Positions 33,843-43,090 of a DNA stretch of 64,000 bases are shown here, one piece after another. The notes under the pieces were generated by a model, which saw only the letters and a list, made by a program, of their open reading frames with translations, did not search any database and was not told the origin of the DNA. The DNA comes from Flavobacterium sp. 270 (GTDB taxonomy: Bacteria > Bacteroidota > Bacteroidia > Flavobacteriales > Flavobacteriaceae): positions 1-64,000 of the forward strand of contig NZ_SODM01000007.1 in assembly GCF_004368785.1 (NCBI RefSeq), in the 5' to 3' direction. The position numbers were made by a program, and so were the translations under genes. The stretch's first letter is position 1. Each line of letters opens with the position of its first letter.

Positions 33843-35864
33843 TTAAATTCTTTTTAATACTACTTTTTCTGTCTCTTTAGCGATCATGCTTTTATAATAT
33901 TCTTTTAGCATATCATATTTCGCAGTTGTTACGATCCCTTCATTTATCTGATGCGTTATCATTAACTGCAAAGTGTTTTCGTTAACCACAGCACAATTAA
34001 ATTTAAAAGCTCCCAAATTATCTTCCATTACAACATTTACAGGAACTGGTAATGTCTCTACTACAAACCCTTCTGGAATCTGGATTGTAATGTTATATTT
34101 ATCTAAAAATGGAAAACCAAAGTCTACCGGATATTCTCTTACTTCCTGAGTAAATGGGTTTTTGTTGTTTGCTAAAAACAACATTGGATTTACATAAATT
34201 TTGCCTCCGATAAGTTCGCATAAATTACTTCCTGTAAACGAATAGCTTTCTGTAATAGGCAGTAGAATCTCTTTTTCGTTCGTTCTTCCGTATTCGCTGA
34301 TTTCAATTTTATTGTTGCGGTTTTCGAGTTTTTCCAAATATTCTTCTTCTTTTACTCCACTCAGATTATCCCTTGTAATCATGGCATTATAATCTGAAGA
34401 TTGTCTTCTGGTTTTTCCTGTTATTTTACCGTCTGCATCAATGCTGTAATTCATAAAAACAAAATCGTTTGACAATTTTTTAGGCATTAAATCAACTTCT
34501 TCTGAAGTTCCGTCTTTACGAATTAATCTTCCTGTCCAGTTTAAAACTCTAAACGGCAAAACATTTGGAACCGAAAATTTGTCTGATGCATCTAATAAAA
34601 TATTTCCATTTGGTGTTTCTACAGCTGCAATTACATAATTAAAAGCAGTTCTGTTAGGAAACAAGGCAATTCCGTTAGAACGTGTGCTCAATAAAACCGG
34701 ATTTGCCGTTAGACCTGCATAACGCAGCATGGCAGTAAGCATCAGGTTGATATCGGCTATGTTTCCTGTTTTTTCTTTATATGCTTTTCTAACGCCGCTA
34801 TCACAGCTGTATCCGGTATAAGCATTCCATTTTACACTGTTTTTAACATGATTAAAAATCGCCCATATTTTTTCTTCAGGAGTATTTAATCCTTGTAATA
34901 ATGTTTTTAAGTCATCTTCAAAATAACCTGTTTTATTCAATTCTGGACCAAAATCATCGTATTCGTAAATCGTTTTTACTACCGCATTCCAATCTGTAGA
35001 AAAAGGTCTTATTGGCTCATTAGGAAATTGTGCAACTGACAATTCATGCTCAATACTTGAAGTATAATTATCAATATTATTTACAAAAGCTTCGTCTTTC
35101 ATTGCTGGCAGATTCTCAGCAATATAATTAGTTTGATTTTCAATATAATCTACCTTACTAGTTGAGTATTGTGTTTGGGTACCCGTAAGAATACCAGACC
35201 CCGTTCTTTCTTTATTACTAAAAGTTATCGATTTATTATTTTTTGTTCTTTCTACTTTAGGAAAAACATATCCTTTTTGTCTTGAATTAAAAACATAATA
35301 TTCCGGAATATAAGTCGCAAACTGAGAATAATTTACAGGAATACTTTCTTGAAAATCCCAATCTCTAATTGTTGCGTTTGGATTTCTCACCGTATAGCTA
35401 TATTCTATTACCGATCCCTCTTTTACATTTGGCATCGTAATTTTTTTCTGTGCTCTGTATTTGTTTAACCTTTCATCAAAAACACCTTCGCCTTTTAATT
35501 TTGTCTTTTCTATTTTTCCTGCAACTAGATTGTACGTAACTGCATCACTAAAAGAAACTTTTTCGGTTAAACCCGTTGTGCTGTAATACCAAACTCTTTC
35601 GTTGGCCCATTCATAACCTTCTTTTTTGTAGATTTTTATTCTGGCTTCAACTTGTGTTACTGTAATAAAACCATCATTCATATCGTACTCTATTCTTGCT
35701 GTTCCTCTTTTATACAAAATAGCTGCCGGAGCCGCAGAATCTTTTGGATGTACTTTTTGCTCTAATTCTGCAATAGTAACTTTTCCTAGTTTAAATTCCT
35801 GCGCTGTCATTTGCAAAGCAAACAAGAACACAATTAATAGACTAAAGTGTTTGGTTAATTTCAT
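33843..35864 (-). CDS. DUF3857/transglutaminase-fold secreted protein 2 (Cys-less)
   Basis: A 673-residue exported protein of the same build, slightly longer in the DUF3857 part. The TGase block is TGNIADINL (Cys replaced by Ile) and FNYVIA replaces the His. It ends TEKVVLKRI. The 2-bp gap to protein 3 and 4-bp gap to protein 1 indicate one operon. Divergence in the middle is greater than between proteins 3 and 4. Confidence 0.82.
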   Translation of the reverse strand: MKLTKHFSLLIVFLFALQMTAQEFKLGKVTIAELEQKVHPKDSAAPAAILYKRGTARIEYDMNDGFITVTQVEARIKIYKKEGYEWANERVWYYSTTGLTEKVSFSDAVTYNLVAGKIEKTKLKGEGVFDERLNKYRAQKKITMPNVKEGSVIEYSYTVRNPNATIRDWDFQESIPVNYSQFATYIPEYYVFNSRQKGYVFPKVERTKNNKSITFSNKERTGSGILTGTQTQYSTSKVDYIENQTNYIAENLPAMKDEAFVNNIDNYTSSIEHELSVAQFPNEPIRPFSTDWNAVVKTIYEYDDFGPELNKTGYFEDDLKTLLQGLNTPEEKIWAIFNHVKNSVKWNAYTGYSCDSGVRKAYKEKTGNIADINLMLTAMLRYAGLTANPVLLSTRSNGIALFPNRTAFNYVIAAVETPNGNILLDASDKFSVPNVLPFRVLNWTGRLIRKDGTSEEVDLMPKKLSNDFVFMNYSIDADGKITGKTRRQSSDYNAMITRDNLSGVKEEEYLEKLENRNNKIEISEYGRTNEKEILLPITESYSFTGSNLCELIGGKIYVNPMLFLANNKNPFTQEVREYPVDFGFPFLDKYNITIQIPEGFVVETLPVPVNVVMEDNLGAFKFNCAVVNENTLQLMITHQINEGIVTTAKYDMLKEYYKSMIAKETEKVVLKRI

Positions 35865-35868
35865 TTGG

Positions 35869-37776
35869 TTAGTTCTTGGTTAGTATAATTTTGGCGTTAT
35901 CGTTTTTGGAAACCTGCTCCATAAAAAGACGGTATTCGTCATATTCTTTACTCGAATATTTTCCTTTATTAAGAAGCATTGATCTTTTGTAAGTCAGCTT
36001 GTTATTTTCTTTTTTGATGATTTCTGTTTTATACTCTCCAAATTTTCCTTTTAATTCGAAATTTGAAGGTAAAAATTCAATTGAAAAACCAGCCGGAAGA
36101 TTGATTTCAATTTCATCGGTATCTAAATAACCGCGTTGAATTTGAAATGGACTTTTACGATTTCTGATACGCTTTACATTTCCTGTGTATTGATTGAAAG
36201 CATCCATTACAAAAATCATTTTGTTGGCTGTAATCGTTCCGTAATTTATTGCGCTGATTTGAATGTCTTCTGTAAAACGAACATTCTCTTTGTCATTCGT
36301 AAAAGTTATTTTTCCCAGCTTAAGATTATTGATGTTGTCCCAATAATCTTTATAATGTGATTCTTTTTCTGTAGGCTGTAAATGTTCGATTCCGAATTTT
36401 TTACTATACTGAGAACCTTCAGAAATAATGGATACAGAACCGGAGAAATTTCCGTTTTCATCTATCGTGTATGTTCCTTTATCTTTTTGAGCATTTCCTT
36501 TATCATCGTAGATTTTTGTTCTAACAATTTCTCCACCTTCTGGCTTCACTATCAAAACATCCCTATCGTCTGTAAAAGTTCCCTGATAGCCAAAAGGATC
36601 GTCTTGGCTTGTGCATTCCAGAAAAGTATATTTACCTCCATTTGGAATTGCCAATATCATGTGGTTTCCCTGCATTGATACAAAATCTGACTGAATATTA
36701 GATTTATAACGATCTCCATATAAAATGGTGTTATAAGAAGGAACATCAACTGCTTGCAAAAGTGCTTTTGTATAATTAGACAATGCTTTACAATCTCCAT
36801 ATCCTAAACGATCCACGTCGCTTGCCATCATAGGTTTCCAACCGCCAATACCAACCGCAATATTTACATATCTGGATTTTTTCTGTACATAATCATAAAT
36901 GATTTTTGCTTTTTTTATAGGATCTTTTTCATCGCCGACCAACGTTTTTATTTTAGCTTTAGTTTCTTCGGGCAAAACTGTTGTTCCTGTTAAGATTTTA
37001 TCACCGTACCATTTACCAAATGCTTCCCAGGTTGTTGCTGTTCCGTCGACACCTTCTAAATGAAAGTTTTCCAAACCGAGCATAACTCTTGGAAAAAGAT
37101 CGACAAAATTCGGACTGTAATCTTCTTGTTTCTGCGCCAAAATATTTGTTGCCGCATAAGACAGGCTTGTATCTGTATCTGTTGTTTTCTGGATGTTGAA
37201 GTTAGAAAATTGAAATTCTTTCTTTTTAAATCCGAGGTTATTAGGGTAAGTAACATTTAAAACACTTTTTTCAACGCTTAAATAATATCCTCTTAACGGA
37301 TGCCATTGCGGAATAAAAGCCGTATTTGAAGTCTCGACTTCACTGTTGTAAATAATCGTAAATGGATATGAAATTGGAGTATAATCTAAATAAACTACAC
37401 GATTATCCGAAAAAAGCGTACTACCGCTTACTGCACTTTGATCTCTAAAATCTTTTCGTTTAATTTTTTTGATTTCATTACCAAAGGCATCATAAGCAAT
37501 TGCTTCAATTCCTTTTATAGAAGTAGATTTGTCGTAATATTGATAAGCATCAATATCACTTAACCCTTTCTCATTAAAAACCGTTACTACTCGCTGTGTC
37601 TTAATATTCATATTTCGCTGTGAAGTAATAGCGATATCAATTTGATTTAAGCGAACAACTGCATTTGCATTTTCTTTGAGACTATCTGCGATTGAAGTGA
37701 CAATATAACTGCCTTTTTGGGCAACAGAAACAAGCGTAAAAAGGAAGAAAAATAACGCGCAGTAGAGGTTTTTCAT
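35869..37776 (-). CDS. DUF3857/transglutaminase-fold secreted protein 1 (Cys retained)
   Basis: A 635-residue exported protein (signal peptide about residues 1-20). This most upstream paralogue keeps Cys329 in GYGDCKALSNY and His372 in GNHMILAI; the acidic residue is Glu387 (FLECTS) rather than Asp. Only this member therefore could be an active thiol enzyme, perhaps with the three dead copies as partners or competitors. First gene of the four-gene run, with a -7-like box at 37793-37800. Confidence 0.83.
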   Translation of the reverse strand: MKNLYCALFFFLFTLVSVAQKGSYIVTSIADSLKENANAVVRLNQIDIAITSQRNMNIKTQRVVTVFNEKGLSDIDAYQYYDKSTSIKGIEAIAYDAFGNEIKKIKRKDFRDQSAVSGSTLFSDNRVVYLDYTPISYPFTIIYNSEVETSNTAFIPQWHPLRGYYLSVEKSVLNVTYPNNLGFKKKEFQFSNFNIQKTTDTDTSLSYAATNILAQKQEDYSPNFVDLFPRVMLGLENFHLEGVDGTATTWEAFGKWYGDKILTGTTVLPEETKAKIKTLVGDEKDPIKKAKIIYDYVQKKSRYVNIAVGIGGWKPMMASDVDRLGYGDCKALSNYTKALLQAVDVPSYNTILYGDRYKSNIQSDFVSMQGNHMILAIPNGGKYTFLECTSQDDPFGYQGTFTDDRDVLIVKPEGGEIVRTKIYDDKGNAQKDKGTYTIDENGNFSGSVSIISEGSQYSKKFGIEHLQPTEKESHYKDYWDNINNLKLGKITFTNDKENVRFTEDIQISAINYGTITANKMIFVMDAFNQYTGNVKRIRNRKSPFQIQRGYLDTDEIEINLPAGFSIEFLPSNFELKGKFGEYKTEIIKKENNKLTYKRSMLLNKGKYSSKEYDEYRLFMEQVSKNDNAKIILTKN

Positions 37777-37792
37777 TAGTAAGGATTTTCAC

Positions 37793-37800
37793 CAAATATA
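37793..37800 (-). promoter_or_regulatory. Candidate -7 box for the DUF3857 cluster
   Basis: TATATTTG on the minus strand, 17 bp before the start codon of protein 1. A TTTG occurs 23 bases upstream, a little far. Confidence 0.4.
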
Positions 37801-37840
37801 TATTATTTCGCGAAACCTTTTAACAAATGTTTAAGAAATT

Positions 37841-38293
37841 TTATTCTCTATTTTTGCTGTCTATTAAAATGGTAACCGGACCGTCATTTAATAAACTAAC
37901 TTTCATATCTGCACCAAAAATACCGGTTTGTACTTTTTTCTGAAATTCTTTTTCTAAAGATTTTACAAAATTCTCGTACATCGGAATTGCAAATTCTGGT
38001 TTTGAGGCTTTTAGATAAGACGGACGGTTTCCTTTTTTTGTTGATGCGTGAAGTGTAAATTGGCTTACCACAATTATGTCTCCATCAACATCCTGAACAG
38101 AGCAGTTCATTACGTCATTTTCATCGCCAAAAATTCTCATTTTAATAATTTTTCCTGTTAGCCAATCGATGTCTTCCTGAGTATCCGCATCTTCAATTCC
38201 AACTAAAATTAATAGCCCTTTTTGAATTGCAGCAACTTTTTTCTGATCGACTGTAACGGAAGCTTCTGAAACTCTTTGGAGAACTATTTTCAT
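37841..38293 (-). CDS. dtd: D-aminoacyl-tRNA deacylase
   Basis: A 150-residue DTD that removes D-amino acids or glycine mischarged onto tRNA. The conserved SQFTLHAS (substrate pocket) lies at about residues 77-84 and the C-terminal NDGPVTILID at about 136-145, both family signatures. Normal length. 64 bp downstream of it on the same strand is the DUF3857 cluster and 110 bp upstream is rsgA, so an rsgA-dtd unit is likely. Confidence 0.93.
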   Translation of the reverse strand: MKIVLQRVSEASVTVDQKKVAAIQKGLLILVGIEDADTQEDIDWLTGKIIKMRIFGDENDVMNCSVQDVDGDIIVVSQFTLHASTKKGNRPSYLKASKPEFAIPMYENFVKSLEKEFQKKVQTGIFGADMKVSLLNDGPVTILIDSKNRE

Positions 38294-38403
38294 TTTTTAT
38301 TGAATGGCTTTTGCCACAGATTAAAAGTATTAATAGGATTTTATTTTTATTGACAGATTTGGAATTTGGAATTTGGAATTTTTAAAATTGGAATTTAAAT
38401 TTC

Positions 38404-39381
38404 CTATTTCCTCAATTCATCACTCGCTTTACGATCTTCATCATAATTATCTGTTCGATAATTTTCATCATCACCTTCGAGAATTTTAAGATAACTATTA
38501 TAACGTGACCAAGCGATTTCGTCTTTTTCTAAAGCTGCTTTTATGGCGCAATGCGGTTCTTCTTTATGTAAACAGTTATTAAACTTGCATTGATCTTTTA
38601 GTCTGAAGAATTCGGGAAAATAACCGCTAACTTCTTCTTTCTCCATATCAACAATACCAAAACCTTTAATTCCCGGAGTATCAATAATTTTTGCTCCAAA
38701 AGACAAATCAAACATTTCTGCAAAAGTGGTAGTATGCTGTCCTTGCTTGCTTGCTGTAGAAATCATTTTTGTTTTAAGATGCAAGCTTGGTTCCATAGCG
38801 TTTACCAAAGTTGATTTTCCAACTCCGGAATGCCCAGAAAACATACTTACTTTACCGATCATCATTTCTTTTAGCTCTTCAACACCTTTCATTTCTGTAG
38901 AAGAAACGCGAAGACATTTATAGCCAATTTGCTGATAAACATATTGCATATACAATTGTTCCTCAAGAGTTGGCTCGTCAAAAGTATCTATTTTATTAAA
39001 AACTAAAATAGTTTCTATACCATAAGCCTCGGCAGTTACCAGAAAACGATCTATAAAATTGAAGGTTGTTGGCGGATTATTTATGGTTACCAACAAAAAG
39101 ACACGATCAATATTTGATGCAATAATGTGCATTTGATGAGATAAATTGACCGACTTTCGAACGATATAATTTTTTCTTTCGTGAATATTATGAATTGTTC
39201 CCGTTACAGCATCAGAAGTTTCTTCGAGTTCATAATCTACCACATCACCTACAGCAATAGGATTTGTACTTTTAATACCTTTCATCCTAAACTTCCCTTT
39301 CATACGGCATTCTATAAAATCACCATTTTCAGATTTTACAGTATACCAGCTTCCTGTAGATTTATATACGAGTCCTGTCAT
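38404..39381 (-). CDS. rsgA: Ribosome small subunit-dependent GTPase A
   Basis: A 325-residue circularly permuted GTPase that assists maturation of the 30S subunit. An OB-fold N-terminus (GDVVDYELE) precedes the GTPase, whose motifs come in permuted order: NKID (G4) before GHSGVGKST (G1) and DTPG (G3). The zinc-binding C-terminal region follows with CKFNNCLHKEEPHC. Promoter candidate at 39448-39479. Confidence 0.95.
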   Translation of the reverse strand: MTGLVYKSTGSWYTVKSENGDFIECRMKGKFRMKGIKSTNPIAVGDVVDYELEETSDAVTGTIHNIHERKNYIVRKSVNLSHQMHIIASNIDRVFLLVTINNPPTTFNFIDRFLVTAEAYGIETILVFNKIDTFDEPTLEEQLYMQYVYQQIGYKCLRVSSTEMKGVEELKEMMIGKVSMFSGHSGVGKSTLVNAMEPSLHLKTKMISTASKQGQHTTTFAEMFDLSFGAKIIDTPGIKGFGIVDMEKEEVSGYFPEFFRLKDQCKFNNCLHKEEPHCAIKAALEKDEIAWSRYNSYLKILEGDDENYRTDNYDEDRKASDELRK

Positions 39382-39447
39382 TCTTTAATTTTAGATTTCT
39401 GATTTTAGATTTTAGAATATGTTCTTAAACCTTAAAATATTAAAAGG

Positions 39448-39479
39448 CAAAATTACGTTTTTAGAATTGAACAACGCAA
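39448..39479 (-). promoter_or_regulatory. Candidate promoter for rsgA
   Basis: Minus strand: TTG (39477-39479), 21-base spacer, TAATTTTG (39448-39455), matching TTTG/TAnnTTTG with one weak position. About 67 bp before the start codon. Confidence 0.42.
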
Positions 39480-39523
39480 CTTCGCCTTTTAAAATTGAAT
39501 TCTATACTTTGAATTTGTTATTC

Positions 39524-42500
39524 TTACCAAACAATTTCGGCTAAAACTCCGTTTTCTTTTATTTTTCCTAATTGAATTGTTTTTAGAATTCTGGAAGTTT
39601 TTCCTGCTCTGGTGGTATAAATTTCTACCATAATGGTCGCCGGACCGTTTTCTGTTAATTGACTTTCGCCATAAAAATTGCTTTTAATTAAATATTTCCC
39701 TTTAATTGCATTTCTAATTAAATACTGTTCCGGACCATAACCTTGTGTAAAATCTTTTGAAAATCTTGCTCCGGCTTGCGTACTCGTGTGGCTGTAATAA
39801 CATTCTTCTCCCGTTGGTTCAATAACATGAAGATCTAAATCTACATCCATTAAATTCCAATTCATAATCACACGAATATCTACAGGCATTTTGGCAAGAT
39901 ATTTTTTGTCTAATGCTTTAGAATTAATATTAGAATGTTCCGTCATCAAACGGTTAATATCCATTAAAATAATATCTTCAACACCTTGATATTGACCGCT
40001 CATTTCACCATAATAATTTACTTCCAGCGCTTTTATTAATTGATCAAAAGCTTCCTGATATTTGCCGGCATCTTCCAGAGTTAATGCATAATCACGTAAA
40101 CTCTGCGGTTCATGCGCTCGCCATTTTGCAACCTGTCCCGCAGCAAACAAAGCATCATCATAATCTTTCCATTGACGTAAAGTATAAGTCAAAGTTTTGT
40201 AAAGCTGATGATTTTCTAATCCTAAATCAGCAATATTACTAATTACTTTCAAAGCTTTTTTTACATCGCCTTGATTGTAGAAAAAGTGTGCTACATCAAA
40301 ATAAAAACTCGGATTTCTTTCCTGTGCTTTTCTTAATTCGAAATACAAATCATATTGTTTTTCTTTTGGCGCCGCAGCTAAAGCTTTTAAATACAATCTA
40401 TCCGGATTCCAAGTATTTGGCTGATCCTGAACTGCTGAAGTCTTAAAGTATGCAGGTCCTAGACTTATCGTGTCTGAAATAACTTCTCCAGATTCAAAAC
40501 CAGATTTTATATCTCCATCACGATATACTGCAACTCCTTCAACTTTTCCGGCTAATGTAGACGAAACAACTGCATTTTTAGTAATACTTTCTGAGGAAAT
40601 TGTTTGTACAGAGCCTGTTACCATTAATTTTTTTTGTGTTCCATATCCCATTACAACTACTTCTTTGAGATCAGATTCGGCCTCTCTACTTTTATCACTC
40701 TCCTTAACCTCATTCGCTTTTGCAACAACTGGTCTTACAAACCTAACTTGATCGACTCTTGGCGCAGCCGTGTTATATACATTGTTATCTTCTTCAATTA
40801 TAGTAGTTGCTGTTCCTGCACCAACAGGTTCATCTATAGTCAGAGTAGCATTTGCATCACCTCTTCGCGTATGATATGAAGTACGTTGCTTTTTCTTTGA
40901 ATTTGGCAAAACTTTTGGCACTGCATATTTTTTATCTTGTTTCCACCAAGAATTTAATCCTGTAAAATAGCTGTCTACATTTTGCCAGTTATTTTTTTGC
41001 TGTGCCAGCGTTTTATCTTGTTCTTGTTTCTTAATTCTATCAAATTCTGCACGTAATTCTGCTGGAGGAACAATATCATAGGAAATATAATCCTGAAGAT
41101 TTTCCAGCACAATCAAAGAAGTATTTTTGGTAATGATGCCATATTTCTTTCCAAGAATTTCAATTTCTTCAGCATTTTTGTCATATTGTAAATCAAGGTT
41201 TGCGATCTTCTTCTGTGCCCAAAGTTTTTCAACATTTACATCATCTGTGTTTTGAGAAGATGCGTCTAAAGTTATTTTTCTTTCTAGAACCGCTTCATTA
41301 TTATAACCAAATAGTAAAGTGATTTCATTTTTAGGATTTAATGAAATTCCCGAAAAACTAAAATTTCCCGAAACCGAAGTTCCTTCCATCGGGTATAAAT
41401 CTGTAATGGTAAAGTTTTCTTTTATGCCTAAAAACTTCAACTTATTGTTTACCAATTTACCTAAAGCAGTTGCTGAAGTTATCTGATTTAAATTAACAAA
41501 ATTACCGCCGGCTTTCACTGAAGCAAAATTCAGAAGAGCAAAATCTGCACTAACAGACGATGTAATAGTATAAATGGGTTTGTTTGTTTTTGGTAAAATG
41601 TTCTCACTCAAAGAAGATAATCCATCCGTAAAAAACAAATATTCGTCTTGGTTTGAAAAATTTAATTGAGAGAAACGAGTACCGCCATCATATTTTGTGT
41701 TTTGTAAAACCGACTTTAATACGCTCCAGTTTCCATCTGTAATTATATATTCATTTACTTTTTCAAATGTATAATTCAGAAAGTACAGTGTTACTTTTGT
41801 ATTTTGTATTTTTTGAAAATAAGCATCTAATAAATCCAATTCTTTTTTCAAATCACGATTCTGACAGCTTAATGAGTTATCCCAAATTATACCTATTGAA
41901 TTTGGTGCTTTCTTAGCCGACACATTTCCTTCGATAAATGTATTTCCATAAAAATAATATTGACCTCCCGCGTTCTGCATTACAACACTTGGTATATTCT
42001 CCTGAATTGGAATCTTGAAAATTAATTTCTCGGCAGGCTGAAAATTTTCTTTTTTTAGTGAAGTCTGAAAAGATTGATTCCATTTTGAAAAAGTAATTTG
42101 TTCTCCTGAATTTTCTGTAATAGTTGGTGAAGAGTCAGTTCCTAAAACCGAAACGTTTATCTCAAATTTATCTAGTTTTTTAGGATATCTGCTGACCAAT
42201 TGATAAGCCAAGTTATTTTTATCCGAAGCGGTAAGTTCTTCTTCATAACCAATAATTACAATTCTTTCTCCGTTTGGCATCAACGGATAAATTCTGGTTT
42301 TAAAGTTATTTCCATCTACTTTTTCTAATAATCCGGGATCAACACGACGATGTTCAATGGCTTCAAAAACTTGTTTCCCTTTATTTTTATTTACAGGAAC
42401 AGCTTCGCGCATTTTACCGTTTATGTCAATTGCATATCGCGAAACGGAAACATTTTCTGGCAACGGAAAAATAAGTTCTGCTTCCATCTGGCGAGTTCCT

Positions 42501-42718
42501 GAATTAAAGAAATGCATTTCGGCTGTGGTGTAAGCAATATTCCCAACCACTTTTACATTGACAATAAGCTGGCTCATTCTGACTTTTTCAGTTTCGTCAC
42601 CTTTCACCGTTAATTCCGGACTTTGCGCAAAAGTTTTGGTTCCGAAAAACAACAAAACATAAAATAATAATTTCAAACGCGTTTGAAAATTCTCTGGCTT
42701 AAACATTTTTGATTTCAT
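39524..42718 (-). CDS. VIT/vWA/TPR protein with inserted TonB-linker and SusC plug fragments
   Basis: A 1064-residue secreted protein numbered from Met at 42718 (a 13-residue longer frame starts at 42757 and lacks a signal at its very start). Signal peptide about 1-31 (ending KTFAQ), VIT domain 39-165, vWA-like domain with DNSLS (Asp280) and FFTDGLSS near 363. A linker at 620-735 is discussed below; it ends in a TonB-receptor plug-like stretch (EVVVMGYGTQKK, SSTLAGKVEGVAV). Then TPR-like helices about 767-907 and a DUF2135 domain to the C-terminus (MDVDLDLHVIEPTGEE). Role unknown; inter-domain mixing is unusual. Confidence 0.75.
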   Translation of the reverse strand: MKSKMFKPENFQTRLKLLFYVLLFFGTKTFAQSPELTVKGDETEKVRMSQLIVNVKVVGNIAYTTAEMHFFNSGTRQMEAELIFPLPENVSVSRYAIDINGKMREAVPVNKNKGKQVFEAIEHRRVDPGLLEKVDGNNFKTRIYPLMPNGERIVIIGYEEELTASDKNNLAYQLVSRYPKKLDKFEINVSVLGTDSSPTITENSGEQITFSKWNQSFQTSLKKENFQPAEKLIFKIPIQENIPSVVMQNAGGQYYFYGNTFIEGNVSAKKAPNSIGIIWDNSLSCQNRDLKKELDLLDAYFQKIQNTKVTLYFLNYTFEKVNEYIITDGNWSVLKSVLQNTKYDGGTRFSQLNFSNQDEYLFFTDGLSSLSENILPKTNKPIYTITSSVSADFALLNFASVKAGGNFVNLNQITSATALGKLVNNKLKFLGIKENFTITDLYPMEGTSVSGNFSFSGISLNPKNEITLLFGYNNEAVLERKITLDASSQNTDDVNVEKLWAQKKIANLDLQYDKNAEEIEILGKKYGIITKNTSLIVLENLQDYISYDIVPPAELRAEFDRIKKQEQDKTLAQQKNNWQNVDSYFTGLNSWWKQDKKYAVPKVLPNSKKKQRTSYHTRRGDANATLTIDEPVGAGTATTIIEEDNNVYNTAAPRVDQVRFVRPVVAKANEVKESDKSREAESDLKEVVVMGYGTQKKLMVTGSVQTISSESITKNAVVSSTLAGKVEGVAVYRDGDIKSGFESGEVISDTISLGPAYFKTSAVQDQPNTWNPDRLYLKALAAAPKEKQYDLYFELRKAQERNPSFYFDVAHFFYNQGDVKKALKVISNIADLGLENHQLYKTLTYTLRQWKDYDDALFAAGQVAKWRAHEPQSLRDYALTLEDAGKYQEAFDQLIKALEVNYYGEMSGQYQGVEDIILMDINRLMTEHSNINSKALDKKYLAKMPVDIRVIMNWNLMDVDLDLHVIEPTGEECYYSHTSTQAGARFSKDFTQGYGPEQYLIRNAIKGKYLIKSNFYGESQLTENGPATIMVEIYTTRAGKTSRILKTIQLGKIKENGVLAEIVW
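40514..40861 (-). other. Chimeric segment: permuted TonB linker plus SusC-like plug fragment
   Basis: Within the VIT protein, residues 620-652 (GDANATLTIDEPVG to EEDNNVYNTAA) and 653-671 (RVDQVRFVRPVVAKANEV) match the TonB linker at 7706-7921 (GDPDAVLTVDEPVG...EDNNVYNTAG and KVDQVKFVKPVVAKANEV), but in reverse order. The match is visible in DNA as well. Residues 686-735 read like a SusC plug (VVVMGYGTQKK... GKVEGVAV). The match to TonB is direct observation; the origin (copying or recombination) is inference. Confidence 0.7.
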
Positions 42719-42837
42719 GACTCGAAAGTTAAGATTGTATATCAATATAGAGATCAAAAAAATTAAAAAGGTTGGGAGGATTTAAAAAAAATTAAAACCA
42801 TATAAGTTATATAAGAAAATATAATTCAAGGATTTTA

Positions 42838-42940
42838 ACATAGCCCACGGTTTCAACCGTGGGAGACAAAGATTGTCATATGCGTGCTCAAAGATTGTGA
42901 ACATACATCACGTTCCCACGGTTGAAGCCGTGGGCTATGT
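42838..42940. repeat. TAGCCCACGG inverted repeat
   Basis: 27-bp arms with one mismatch (42838-42864 and 42914-42940, core CATAGCCCACGG/CCGTGGGCTATG), loop 49 bases. It is nested between the outer ACCATATAAG arms. Confidence 0.85.
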
Positions 42941-42950
42941 TTTAAAAATA

Positions 42951-42990
42951 AAAAATCTCCACCACTTCTTTCAAAGCGATGGAGATTCTT
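42951..42990 (-). terminator. Terminator of the aromatic amino acid operon
   Basis: On the minus strand AATCTCCATCgCTT pairs with a GGTGGAGATT-type arm (several G-U or mismatched pairs) and is followed by a T-rich run. About 100 bases past the aroG-CM stop codon. Ends the pheA-aminotransferase-tyrA-aroG transcript. Confidence 0.72.
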
Positions 42991-43090
42991 AAAAAAACAA
43001 TCTATTTTCAATTAATGCTATAAGAAAACTTTAAACCAAATTTTAGAAAAACTTAAATTATCTTATATCACTTATATGGTTGAAAAAAAA

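Larger units (their letters stand above)
42797..43080. repeat. ACCATATAAG inverted repeat, copy 3, with hairpin and terminator inside
   Basis: Arms of 19 bp (42797-42815 and 43062-43080, one mismatch) of the ACCATATAAG family, 246 bases apart. Between them are a second palindrome (42838-42940) and the aroG terminator (42951-42990). The right arm lies just downstream of the aroG stop codon at 43091, the left arm about 80 bp upstream of the VIT protein start. So one element fills nearly the whole intergenic space. Confidence 0.82.
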
